NCBI GenBank assembly: GCA_018292915.2
Contig: JACVVK020000527.1
Span: forward strand, 1 to 64,000
DNA length: 64,000 nt
From: Batillaria attramentaria
Taxonomy: Eukaryota; Mollusca; Gastropoda; Batillariidae
Direction: 5' to 3'
Notes under the pieces: generated by a model
Database searches by the model: none
What the model was told of the DNA's origin: nothing
What the model saw: the letters and a program-made list of their open reading frames with translations, nothing else
Made by a program: the position numbers and the translations under genes
Shown: positions 23,925 to 36,197 of the stretch, piece by piece
Layout of the letters: the number at the start of each line of letters is the position of its first letter
Numbering within the stretch: the first letter of the stretch is position 1

Positions 23925-25162
23925 GGGGCCGTGGTCACGACGCGTTCGTAACTTTTCCGCCACCGATTTACGCACGCGAGGGTCCGTAACTTACGATTTG
24001 TGATAAAATTGGGTGGTCATGACGTTTGCGCAGAGTTACGGCCGCTCGGAAACCCTTGCGTATTGTACACCACCTAGGAGGGTGTCGGAAAGGTGCCGTA
24101 GCCTTTGCGTAGATCTGAAAAATGGCGGCCCGCTTGATTTACCAACTGCAAATGAGAAGAGCATTGCGACGGGAAAGGGTGTTCCGCGATCGTACTAACC
24201 CTTTTGACTCGTACGACGATGTGGACATGCTTCAAAGGTTTAGATTTAGGAGGAGAGACCTGCAGGAATTGTGCGATCTGCTGTAGGACGACTTGAGTGT
24301 AGAGGGGGCGCGTTCAGTTCACTACGCACCCTGCAATGCAAAGGCCCGTATGGCCGGCTGTACACACATCGTGGGTTGATTGGTTTCCTTTTTGTGGGTT
24401 AACATTTGTTGTGTGTGTTTCGGACTAGTTCAGTGCTGAACGCACTCGGTCAGTCCTCACTGATCAGCCACCACCTTTTTGATCGTATGCCTGTCAATGC
24501 AGGTCTCATCAGTTCATTGTGTTGTCAGTGGACCCGAAATGTGCGGGTTCCGAATTCAGAGTTATGGTCGAGTCATGTTTCTCTGCCGTAGCAACTCAGG
24601 TTAAATGCGTGGCATGTATGTGGAGAGTTTTGTTGATGTTGTTGTTATCCTCTCCTCTTTCGTTTTTCGTTGTTCTTTGATTGAGGTTCATTCCGTTGGT
24701 TTTCTTGCCAGTGAGCCTGCTACATACGGTTTGTACGTGCAGTAAATGCTTCTACTGGTTGTAGTCCGTCCAATGTTGAGATAGAGACTGCTAGGAAGCG
24801 GTCTATATGCGACCTGCATGCTCTCCTGATCACACTCTCCACATACATGCCACGTATTTAACCTGACGGCAGATAAACACGACTCGACCAAAAATTCTGT
24901 AGTGAACGCGTACTGAACACACCCCCTCTACTCTTTCACGCTGGAAGGAGAATTTGTGCAGGCCACGTGATGGTGTTTTCCGTGGAATCCCAGGGGTCCC
25001 ACACCTATCTAAAATAACCCGTACGTGACACCGTTTCCAGTCAGTGCGCGTCGTGACCGGCCAACTAGCGGAAGAGATAGTTTTCACGTAGCCACGTACG
25101 AACTTACGATCCGCAACCCATTTGCGCAAAGAAATTTGCGTTCGCGTCGTGACCACGGCCCC
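23925..25162. mobile_element. Harbinger-like non-autonomous unit 2 (tandem)
   Basis: Same termini as unit 1 (right end CGTGACCACGGCCCC), separated from it by a single A. 1238 bp. Right flank AGATC matches the flank left of unit 1, so the pair sits as one insertion in LINE-A. Confidence 0.75.
24122..24286 (+). pseudogene. Truncated Harbinger transposase N-terminus (54 aa)
   Basis: ATG to TAG, 54 residues. The motif RERVFRDRTNPFDSYDDVD and RFRFRRRDLQELCDLL resemble the N-terminal region of PIF/Harbinger (HARBI1-type) transposases, which have a catalytic DDE domain much further on; none is present here. A relic of the autonomous parent. The unit 1 counterpart (22890 on) is frameshifted. Confidence 0.6.
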
Positions 25163-25167
25163 AGATC

Positions 25168-27010
25168 CACTGTACTATACTTTTTTACGGAAGCCAGCTT
25201 GTGCTTCATTGATCACACTGTTGTCTTCAAGCCATTTGGTTAGCCTTTTATTTAACACGTAACTATATAGTTTACTACAAATATTCAACAGCGATATTCC
25301 TCTATAATTATCCGGACTGCTAGGGTCACCTTTCTTGTAAAGAGGTAAAAGAAGAGACTCGGACCAGGCCTCAGGATATGTGCCAGCAGTAAACAACACA
25401 TTAAAAAACTTCACTAAGAATGGGACAATAAGGGAAGAAGAGTTCTTAAAAAATTCACCTATTAAACCGTCGGGACCTGGAGCTTTGCCATTTTTTAATG
25501 CCTGGATTGCATCTTTAACTTCAGCTGCGGAAATATCAGATTCCAAGACGTCACAGCAAACGTCCGCATCAACATTGCTTACATCAACATTACCATCAAC
25601 ACCATCACCATCATCTTCATCAGGCAAAACTATCATCTGGAGGTGTATTAAATACAGCCTTGAAATGGTGAAACCATTCATCAGGTGAAATCTTGTTCTG
25701 TACTGGACACTTGGACAAGACAGACTTAACAGTACCCCAGAATGTCTTGGGATCATTACTACAATCATGAAGAGTATCTAGGATATTTCTTTTAAAGGTT
25801 GATTTCTTAGACTGCAATAACTGCTTATATTCTTTTCTTTTTTGAATGTAACTAAGTCTATTTTCATCAGTATGACTCCTTTTAAACGCACGTAGCTTTT
25901 TTCGCAACACAGTCCTATTTTCCTTACATTCTAAATCAAACCATTGCTGCGGTTTCTCATTACCAATATTAATTGTTTTCTTCATACAGTCACCTGCTAA
26001 AAACAGACAATCATTAAATTTACTAAGAGCAGCATTAATGTCAAATTCAATGCGATCCGTGGCATCCTTCAGCATTTCTTCAAACTGACTTGAAAAAAGA
26101 ATGTTGTCAAATATTGCTTTTTTGTCGTTGTTCCATACAAACTTGGTGAGCTGAAAGGAAACTGGCAAACACCTCTTAGGTACATCAAAATGACTAGGAA
26201 ATGACATCAACAACTCCACTGGCATGTGTTTTAGAGTCAATTCTCGCTACTACATTTAGAGAATGACAATACTGGACTAGTTCCTGTGACACAATGAAAT
26301 AGTCAATAACGCTGCAGCCTGTTGATGATATGTAGGTAAAGTTGCCAACTTTATCTCCTGACAGCACACCATTCAAGATCGACAAACTAAACTGTTCACA
26401 GACATTCAGCAGGTACCTTCCAAATGCATTAATAGTTTCATCTTGAGATGAACGCGCACAGTCTCTGTGTGCCACACTGGATCAGCTGAGTCATCAAGTA
26501 AGTCACTGGGTATAAAGTCACCATCAGGTAATTCCTTTCCAGTACGAGCATTGAAGTCACCAAACACAATGAACATTGAATCACTAAACTGCTCTGTAAG
26601 ATCAACAATGCACTGTTCAAGGATAAGAACACCATTATCTATCTCTGTATCTTTATAATAAGGTGAACCCACAGGTGGTAAGTACACACCCACCATTAAC
26701 ACATCACTGACTCCACAAAAGAGCTGTCTGGACAATTTCAACACTACCATATTATCATATTCCACCCATGATCTGCTCTACAAATGCTCACAGTTCCTTT
26801 CTAACAAGAAGCGCAACACCTCCAGAAAGTCGACCAGTAGAGTCTGATAGCTTCACTCCAGGTGCAACAAAAGCATTATGCAGCGGAAAGTTATGCGCCG
26901 GAAAAGCTGAAGTAAATGTTTCAACTAGCAATGCAAAGTCAAATTTCGTAATGAAGGAACGAACATCAGGTTCATAAATTTGCGCAAGCCCTTCGATGTT
27001 ATATGAAAGA
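25168..27010 (-). pseudogene. LINE-A endonuclease and RT fingers
   Basis: Minus-strand frames in order: an APE-type endonuclease with the FGDFNART motif (about 26570), a linker region, then RT fingers with NGKAPGPDGLIGEFF, NYRGISLLN and NEAQAGFRK near 25190. Frame changes at about 26240, 26440, 25690 and 25190 show decay. The AGFRK motif is cut from the rest of RT by the two Harbinger-like units. Confidence 0.8.
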
Positions 27011-28340
27011 AAGCTTACTCGTTTGTCTTGTACGGAGTTCGCATCCTGTATGTCAGCACCAGTCCGAGGAATATCCTTGTCAGTACTGTCAGCTGACGGG
27101 GCCGGGCCGTATCCCTATTTCCCAGACAGGCGACTCAAGACTGACTCTACCATGGGTTGCTTGTTTTCCGTGTCGTATTCCGCTGTCTAGTACCACCACT
27201 GAATAGAAGTCATCTGTCAGTCGCCTCTGGCCCTTCTCCTACACCCCAGCGAATTGTTTGACGACTGGACACGGCTACGAGTATTCGGTCCACCTCGAGT
27301 GCCACAGCCAACTCGCTGCTGACTGCCGGAAGGCTGTGTTGAACGAACCGCCTTAGTGCTGTGTAGCGAGCTGTCATTGGCTCGCTGGAGGGAATCCCGT
27401 GTGCTCTGACTGCTGACGTCAACGCGGGCCCCTGTTCCCTCGAGAGCCGAATCGCGATTGGCTGGAATTGAAGGGCTCCCCTCACCTTGACCTCCAATCG
27501 CCTGCACTTGGGACCCCGCACTTAGGTTGACCCCCTGACTTGCCGTCTCTAGGCAGCTGTGTTCACTATCGTCGCGAGACTCGACTGTTGAATGCAACGC
27601 CGGAAAGTGCACACTGGAACAATAGACACACCATTACTGTCACCGCAGTCGTTTGCACGTTTGGCTTGATCAACTGTTCTTGATCTGTGTCTTGTCCGTG
27701 TTGTGTGTTCGTGCCACTGTCACCCTGGCCAATTTAGCGTGTCGTTGTCCCTGCGCCACTGAATCGGCCCCGTCACGACGAGCTTGCCCCCTATGAAGTG
27801 TGTATACAAGCCCCCGGTCGCGATGTTCCTTGATAATCCTCTGTGGTTGCTGGTCAAGTCCCCCTGCAACTTTAACTCCTTTTCTCTCTGAGTTTGGCCC
27901 TCCCTTTTGACAACACTTCCAACTTGTCAGACCAACTAGCGAATTTAGCGATCATAGGGCGGGGACCGCTCGGCTGACGCCCGTCGATACTAGTACGAGG
28001 GGTTGCCGAGTCGGTGTGCGCGGACGATGCCCAGCATGAGACCAAACTTTATCTGGTACAGTGTTTTGTAGAGTGTCCACAACCTTTTGCACACACGTCG
28101 AGAACGACTCATTTGCTGTTTCAGCTATTCCAAAGAATTTCAAGTTATCTCTGCGAGAAAATGCCTCGAGCCGTTCTAACTTCTCGTCAATCTTCTAAGA
28201 GGAATATAGAAACCGGGACATGTCGAAAAAAAACCGAAAATGTGACACAGACAAAACAAACGTTTCTGACAGTGAAATGGCAAAAATAAAGGACGATTCT
28301 GAAACTTTCAAGACGCAGAATGCAAGCAGATAGTGAATCT
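27011..28340 (-). pseudogene. LINE-A ORF1 remnant and ORF1-ORF2 spacer
   Basis: Around 28190-27960 the minus strand encodes a coiled coil (KIDEKLERLEAFSRRDN) running into an RRM-like start (LKFFGIAE), the layout of LINE ORF1 proteins. The frame breaks after that, and a Ser/Gly-rich stretch (27612-27217) may be the ORF1 C-terminus. Poly(A/T) at 28390-28411 lies just outside. Confidence 0.55.
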
Positions 28341-30914
28341 AACTCCATTAATAAAAAATCTAGCTAGCCCCGCCAGGCAGGCCACAAGCAAAAAAAAAAA
28401 AAAAAAAAAAAACCTGACAACACCCCACCCTCCCCTTTCAGCTGAAAAATAAGAGAAAGAAAGAAATAATCACTATTTTTGTTTTATTACTGTTGTTCTT
28501 GTTACTACTACTACTACTATTAAATACATACAGCCGACTGTGAAAATATAACAAGGTGAACTACACGAAATGTACGCCAATCCCTACGACCCTTGATTAG
28601 TTCTAAACAATTCTCATTCAGTTTGGTTTCCGCAACACACTCGACAGGTCAAGTCCGGGTTGAAGTTTCGAAATGTTGACATCCGTACATAGGTTCCTGT
28701 CACACCGACCACACTTCCCAAGGGGAAATAAATAGAGCTACGAAAAATTTTGGCCAGACCTCACAGTGGCAGGGTTTCTACTGGCTAGTTTCCGCACCAA
28801 AAGAAAGATCAGACTTTTGCGCATCCAGGATCTGTTTGTCCGGTAAATGCCTGCAGGCAAACACGACGAATGACGTCATTGTTTCTTTTTTTAAGAACAA
28901 ATGACGTCAACCCATGTAAAGAAAAATGAAATAAAGTTTTTACCATGGACTCAATATCCGGATCCGAAATTTGCCGAGAAGTGGACACGTTGCATTCCTG
29001 AATGTTTTCCGAAAACGAAACATTGGTCAGAAAGAAAATAGGTCAGCTGAAATGCAAACTTTGCTTCATATGGACTAGGCCACTAACTACGTGATGACAG
29101 AGACGTTTTTCATGAGAAGAAATGGTGTTTCTTCCGTTTTACTGGTATGAAGATCTGCAGAAATGCTTGTAATTTCTGTTTTCAGGAACATCGTTAGTAG
29201 TGCCTCATAACAGTTAAGATCCATGTGCTGATAACCGTCTCAAGCGCCAAAATCTTCAAACTTTGAAATACTCTCTCTGGTATACTAGTAAGCATATTTC
29301 TTGGGATTAAACTGAATGTCTTTTGGGTTCCTACCAGTTGTCTGACAGTTCCACCAACACATTAACGGACAGTCATGCTTGAGTGACCTTGGCCAATGAC
29401 CGTGAGTCTTGAAGGCTCAAAGTATTCCGTACCACTGCGCGCAATGGTAGCTGCTCATGTCACATACCGTTGTAAAATAAATTAGTTTCCTTCACAACTT
29501 CTCTCTATCATTCCGTCGGGTTAATAGAAGGCTACCCTACACCCGACAATCAGTCTAAAGTAGTGTAGTGTCCCTACCTCGATCCCGACAGCTGGAAAAG
29601 AAAGAAAGAAAGAAAGAAACAAACAAAGATTTGCCTTCTTCGTCTTCGTGAACAACTGATCTTGAAAGAAGGGAGAAAAGGAAGGTGTGTGTGTGTGTGT
29701 GTGTGTGTGTGAGGGGGGGGATGGATCCTCTAGCACATGAATATACTACGTGGAAATCATCCTCAAACAAGGACAACCCTATCTTCTACTATGTTTATTC
29801 TGACGTTAAACTGAGCTGTTTTTATTTCGACATTCTGATCAGCTGAACGGGTTTTATTCAGTAGTGAGATGAATATTGAGCTGCTCTGTATTAACTAACT
29901 GAGCTTACAACAAATTTAGACGCCGATGATTTCTCATAGGTGTATCACGCCGACTGTCAAGTATGATGTAGTCCTAATGTAATGCATGGTTCTAAACTCA
30001 AACTCAAAAATACCTTACTGTTCCGGATTCTACGTAATGAACCTGTGTGTCGACGTCAAGCATTTCAGAAAGAGTAAACATAAAACCGATCCTCTCGATA
30101 CACCTTCGCCATTTTCGGGAAACCAACCAACCAACCCAAGCAACCAACCAACTGCACGACCCTGTCTTGCGTTCCATGTACTCACACATTCACTCTCACA
30201 ATCACATTCACGCACATACCACACGCAATCGTGTACAGTTACACAGGGGCATACTGGGGTACAATCACACAAACATTTATTACCCTATACAAATACAATA
30301 ACACAAACATTTATTACCCCATACAAAACAAAGAGATGCGCGCGGTTTCTAACCGCCTGTCACAGCTATGGAACCTCGACTGAATGAAAACACTCTATCA
30401 GTGCTCTCAGGGAAAAGTATGAAAAGTATTACACTATTTCAGTCCTTGACTGTTTACGTCTGCGGCTCTTACGACAGTTCGGGACTACTTATGAGTTTAG
30501 TATACAAGGCGCAAGAAGACGAGCAGTCCCACGAAGACGAAGGTGAAGTAGTCCATCGTGGCTGTCGTCCCTTGTCCTGAAGTAGAAACTGTCCAAGCCA
30601 GCAGGAGAGTCCGACGGCAACTTTGTAGCCAGTAGGAGAGTCAGACATCAACTTCCTGGCGTTGCGGCGCTACATCGAGGCCCTCAGCAACCCATTTGGA
30701 ACATCCGTACTGCCATTGGGGACCTGAACCGAAACTGGTCCGGACTGGACCGCCCTACAATAGGGCCACCGTTTCCTGCGAGAATCGAACCAGAAAAGAA
30801 CGCTCCGTGGTAGTGGTGGTATTCACCCTAACTACCCAGTTTATATACTCGGCCAACTCCAGATTCAGTGGCGTTTGTAAAGTGCACTTTCATCAATCTG
30901 TTCTTGACGGTTTT
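28341..30914. other. Unassigned, no gene seen
   Basis: Contains poly(A) at 28390-28411, (GT)n at about 29683-29711, and (CCAA)n-like tracts near 30120. Open stretches at 29986-30387 and 30368-30580 show no recognisable domain. Confidence 0.5.
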
Positions 30915-32296
30915 TTGGCTCACTTGTGTAACAAAGTAAGTCTATGTAATAACCCTCCGTCGTCTGTCTGTGTGTCTGTCTGTGTGTCCGCAGTAAACCC
31001 TAACATTGGCATTTCTCAGAATCTACAAACAGCAGTGACACCAAAATTGGGCTGCTCATAGACAGCCATAAGACCTTTCAAAACATACCATAATGATTGA
31101 CCTTGACCCAAGGTCAAGGTCACTAAAGCTGTCTGTTTGGAAATTTTACATTGGCATTTTCTCAGAATCTACAAAAGCCAGAGACATCAAACTTTACATG
31201 ATGATAGACATTGACAACACCTTTACTGACATACCTGTATTCAGTGACTTTGCGTAAAGGTCAAGGCCATACATGCTGTTTTGCGGAAAACCTTCCAAAA
31301 CCTTAACATTGGCATTTTCTCAGAAACAATGAACAGCAGAGGCACCAAACTCGGCACACTGATAGACAGCCATAAGACCTTTCAAAACATACCAGAATGA
31401 TTGACCTGACCTTTGGTCAAGGTCACTAAAGCTGTCTGTTTGGAAATTTTACATTGGCATTTTCTCAGAATCTAGAAAAGCCAGAGACATCAAAATTTGC
31501 ATGATAGACATTGACAACACCTATACTGACATACTGACATACCTGTATTCAGTGACTTTGCATAAAGGTCAAGGCCATGCAAGCTGTTTTGCGGAAAACC
31601 TTTCCGAAACCTTAACATTGGCATTTTCTCAGAAACAATGAACAGCAGAGGCACCAAACTCGGCAAGCTGATAGACAGCCATAAGACCTTTCAAAACATA
31701 CCATAATGATTGACCTGGCCCAAGGTCAAGGTCACTAAAGCTGTCTGTTTGGAAATTTTACATTGGCATTTTCTCAGAATCTAGAAAAGCCAGAGACATT
31801 AAACTTTGCATGATGATAGACATTGACTAAACCTGTATTTGCATACTTGTATTCAATTTCCTTGAGTCAAGGTCAAGGCCATTCAACATGTTTTGTGGAG
31901 ACTTTAACGTCAGCATTTTCTTGGAAACAACAAACAGCAGAGACACCAAACAAGGCACAATGATAGACAGCAACGAGACCTATGCAGACATACCCATTTG
32001 AATGACCTTGACTCAAGGTCAAGGTCATTACAGCTGTCTGTTGTGAAATTTTACATTACCATTTGTACAGAAACTGCATAAACTAGAGCTATCAAACTTG
32101 GCATAATGATAGTCACTGATAAGCTCTTTACTTACAGATCTCATTTGAATGACCTTGACCCATATGTCATATTGCCATTTGCCCTTTTCTTACAAACTAT
32201 GAACACAAGAGACACCTTACTTCAGGATAGCTAGTGTTAAGAGCTTTACAAACATACTCTTTTGAATGACCTTGACCCATCTCACAAGTGAGCCAA
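30915..32296. mobile_element. Element Y: inverted ends with ~150/300-bp internal repeats
   Basis: Perfect 14-bp inverted ends TTGGCTCACTTGTG (30915-30928) and CACAAGTGAGCCAA (32283-32296). Inside are about nine monomers of ~150 bp beginning ACATTGGCATTTTCTCAGAA (31002, 31152, 31310, 31452, 31615, 31761, 31909, 32055, 32168). Alternating monomers are more alike, giving a ~300-bp dimer period. Each monomer ends in a TGACCTTGAC / GTCAAGGTCA palindrome or half of one. No protein encoded. Confidence 0.7.
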
Positions 32297-32357
32297 GGAA
32301 GCTTTGCTCCTCTAGTCGCTTATACATCTCTCTCCAACAGACGTCGTTTTTATGTTG

Positions 32358-32582
32358 TTATGTTGTTTCCATAGTAATGGAAACAACATCATACGACTGG
32401 CTAAATTTTCCACGTTCATAGGCAAGCATCCGTGGTACAAACGCACGTCACTGCCGATCTCTCGCAGAGACGATTTTGCAAGTGTAACTCTGACAATGAC
32501 GTAAGAAAACGTGCGTCATCGATGCTGACATGTATGGTGCGCCGAACGCGCTTCTCCTCCTCAGTGAGTGCCGTCTGTGCGG

Positions 32583-32630
<48 letters not shown>

Positions 32631-33935
32631 TGTGTCCAGGCCCGTTTCTTCGAAAAAACTTAACCGAATGGCTTCAAATTTGGGGTATCCAAATATATCA
32701 AAATGTTACATTAGAGGAACCCAGCGTGTGATAATTGCTTAAGTGATTTGGGAGTTATCGCCCTTTTGAGACAAGTTGGTTGTCTTTCGTTTACAGGCGT
32801 AATATTCATTTAAATCACTCAATTTGTTGGCAGTAGATAGCTTGAATACGGACTCTGAACAGAGTCGCTACTAGAAAATGGTCGCTCTTATAGTTTTCAC
32901 GTAAACCGAGCCTGAGTTGACATTGCATGTGAACGCAGTTCAGATTGTTATTTCTCCATAAATACTGAACCGATCGATTTCAAATTTGGGGTTTCTAAAT
33001 GAATCAAGATTGTTGAATAGAAGGCCCGATCCAGGTACGATTGCACACATGATTTGCGAGTTATCGGCTTATTGGCTTTCTGGCGTTTAAAGGCGTAATA
33101 TTTACCTAAACCACTCCATTTTTTGGACATAGATAGCATGAATACGGACTCTCAACTAAGTGAATTTTGGAGGTTGTCGCTTTTATACTTTTGGCGTAAG
33201 CGGTACCTGATGAAAGTGCTGGCGAACACACTTTAGATCTCAAAATCGCTCCTACTATACATAGATAATGAGCCTGGGTGCCATAAAAAATATACAAAAA
33301 AATTAGAAAAATTCACTGCAGCCGTTATCGTCAGTTGACTCGAAAATTTGTACTCACAGCACATTTCCTCTACAAGCCACACGCCTCACAAACATCGAAG
33401 AAGAGACGTAAAGTAAGTGCGTCATGTTTGATTGATGTGATGCTGTTTTCTCTTGGGGGTGTCTCGCCACTTTCTTTCAGAATTCCTCTGTTTGGAGACG
33501 TGGTGTATTTTACTTCTACTATGTCGCCACCTTCGTGCAATCGCAGAGAAGACACGGGATACAACAGAATACAACTCCAATACTTTATGAACAGAATATG
33601 ACGGATTCATGAAAGAAGAAGAATCCAGAACAATGTGCAGGGCTGCTTACGTACTGAACAGGTCAGATCTAGAACATTTCTCAACTTACTGGAAGGTTCG
33701 AAATCTTCCCAAGGTGACGAAATCTAGTATCTACTGACGTTACTGCACCAGCATGTTCTGGGATGGTCTAGAAATTACATGTATTTTGTATCGAAATGCA
33801 GTATCATTTCGCGATCTCTACAACTTGCGGGAGATCGGCAGTGACTTCCCGCAGACCTGACTGACAGACGATTGCTTACTGGTATCGGAGAAGAGACCCT
33901 CTCTCTCTCTCTCGCCTTAGACGCGCGCTTGCGCA

Positions 33936-33967
<32 letters not shown>

Positions 33968-34457
33968 CACACACACATTATGCTTCTGAGTGTGAGTCAG
34001 TGGCAAAAACGAAACCTACTGAAATTCCCGCTTTCCACATGTCAAGTTGTAGAGATCGCGAAAAGATACTGCATTTCGATGCAAAATACATGTAATTTCT
34101 AGACCATCCCAGAACATGCTGGTGCAGTAACGTCAGTAGATACTAGATTTCGTCACCTTGGGAAGATTTCGAACCTTCCAGTAAGTTGAGAAATGTTCTA
34201 GATCTGACCTGTTCAGTAAGTAACTCTGTCAAAGGGGAACGACTTTATTACAAGAATTCATTCACCCATGTAGAACCTCGCATACGCCAAAAAGTTTGTG
34301 ACGTCAACCAGCTAGGCGAGCTCACACGACCTCATGTGTTTGGGGTTTTGCAAGTGCATAGAGGCACTATGCGGGCTGCATACATGACACAACAACTACG
34401 ACTGTGACTACAGCAGGTCATTGAATGGAAACAGCATATTGGGCTGGTGGCCATCTT
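32358..34457 (-). mobile_element. Repeat X, copy C (with internal inversion)
   Basis: Palindromic terminus at 32360-32389; other terminus (minus-strand CAAGATGGCC) near 34457. A 175-bp inverted pair, 33652-33826 and 34044-34218, encloses a segment running in the opposite direction to the rest of the copy, compared with copy F. Confidence 0.75.
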
Positions 34458-35546
34458 GTTATGTTGTTTCCATAGTAATGGAAACAACATCATAGGACGG
34501 GCTAAATTTTCCACGTTCATAAGCAAGCATCTGTGCCTTCTGTGGTACAAACGCACGTCACTGCCGATCTCCCGCAGAGACGATTTTGCAAGTGTAACTC
34601 TGACAATGACGTAAGAAAACGTGCGTCATCGATGCTGACATGTAGGGTGCGCCGAACGCACTTCTGTGAGTGCCGTCTGTGTGTATGTGCGGCTCTGTGT
34701 GTCTCGTTGTGTGTGTGTGTGTGTGTGTGTGTGGGTGTGTGTGTGTGTGAATTGTGTCCGGGCCTGTTTCTCCGAAAATACTCAACCGAATGGCTTCAAA
34801 TTTAGGGTATCCTAATATATCAAAATGTTAGATGAGAGCAACCAAGCGTGTAATGATTGCTTAAGTGTTTTGGGAGTTATTGCCCCTTTTAAGACAAGTT
34901 GGTTGTCTGTCGTTTACAGGCGTAATATTTATTTAAATCACTCAATTTTTTGGCAGTAGATAGCATGAATACGGATTCTGAACAGGCTGACTAGTAGGAA
35001 ATAGTCACTGTTATAGTTTTCACGTAAACCGTACCTCAGTTGACATTGCATGTGAACCCAGTTCAGATGCCTGTATCTCGAACCGATCGATTTCAAATTT
35101 GGGGTTTCTTAATTAAATCAAGATTTTTGAATAGAGGGCCCGATCCAGGTAGGATTGCACACATGATTTGCGAGTTATCCCCCTTTTTAGAAAAGTTGGC
35201 TTTCTGGCGTTTTTGGAAAATAGATAGCATAAATACGGACTCTAATCTGGGTGAATTTTGGAGGTAGTCGCTATTATACTTTCGACGTAACCCATTCCTC
35301 ATGAAAGTGCTGGAGAACCCATTTTAGATCTCAAAATCGCTCCTACTATATATAGTTAATGTGTCTGGGGTGCCATAAAAAATATATTAAAAAAAATAGA
35401 AAAATTCCCTGCAGCCGTATCGTCAGTGACTCGAAACTTTGTACTCAAAGCCACATTTCCTCCACAAGCCACACGCCTCACAAACATCGAAGAAGAGACG
35501 CACGCGCACTGACGTAAAGTAAGAGCGTCATGTTTGATTGACGTGG
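34458..35546 (-). mobile_element. Repeat X, copy D (truncated)
   Basis: Palindrome 34461-34490, then both ~300-bp modules, stopping after GTTTGATTGACGTG at about 35545, where the next palindrome (copy E) begins. Confidence 0.75.
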
Positions 35547-35644
35547 GTTTTATGTTGTTTCCATAGTAATGGAAACAACATCATAGGACGGGCTACATTT
35601 TCCACGTTTCATAAGCAAGCATCTGTGGTTCAAACGCACGTCAC

Positions 35645-36157
35645 ACCGGCCCCTGTAGTGTAGTGGTTAGCACTTCGGACTATGGACCGGGAGACCCGGG
35701 TTCGAATCCCAGCCGAGGCAAGTGGGATTTTTCCTACCTAGGTCGGCTCCTACCCAGAGCGGGTGTGCTATGGGCCCAATGGGGAGGCTGTTGCCACACA
35801 GCCGAGCTTCACCCACTTCACGGGTGCGACTTTGGGGGTGCTTCCCTTAGTATGACACGTCTTATGATGTGATGATTACACGGCCGGCACCGCAGGTGCC
35901 GTAGTTCCCGGGCCTGGTTAATGCCGGGATATTTATGACAGAAGCGTGGAATGCGGCCCTGTCCCGCAGTCCCAAACCACATGGCCCTCCATAGCATCAT
36001 CTTACTATCATCCTCATCTCCATTATCATGCATAATAAAAAATTGTCCCAGCTTCCCCAGTCCTCCGTGGGTTCCACCCATGACCTGGGAGGAACTCCAC
36101 TGGAGTTGGCAAAGAGTTTGGGGCAGCAAAAAAAACAACAAAAAAAAAACAAAAAAA
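35645..36157 (+). mobile_element. SINE-2 (tRNA-derived, Asp/Glu-like head), full length
   Basis: Head CCCTGTAGTGTAGTGGTTAG with B box GGTTCGAATCCC, a ~450-bp body and an A-rich tail. Flanked by a 14-bp duplication of X sequence, CAAACGCACGTCAC (35631-35644) and CAAACGCACGCCAC (36158-36171). Confidence 0.88.
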
Positions 36158-36197
36158 CAAACGCACGCCACTGCCGATCTCCCGCAGAGACGATTTT

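Noticed and set aside
30760..30800. B-box-like GGTTCGATTCTC on the minus strand
   Set aside because: No convincing A box at the right distance and no SINE body or tail around it.
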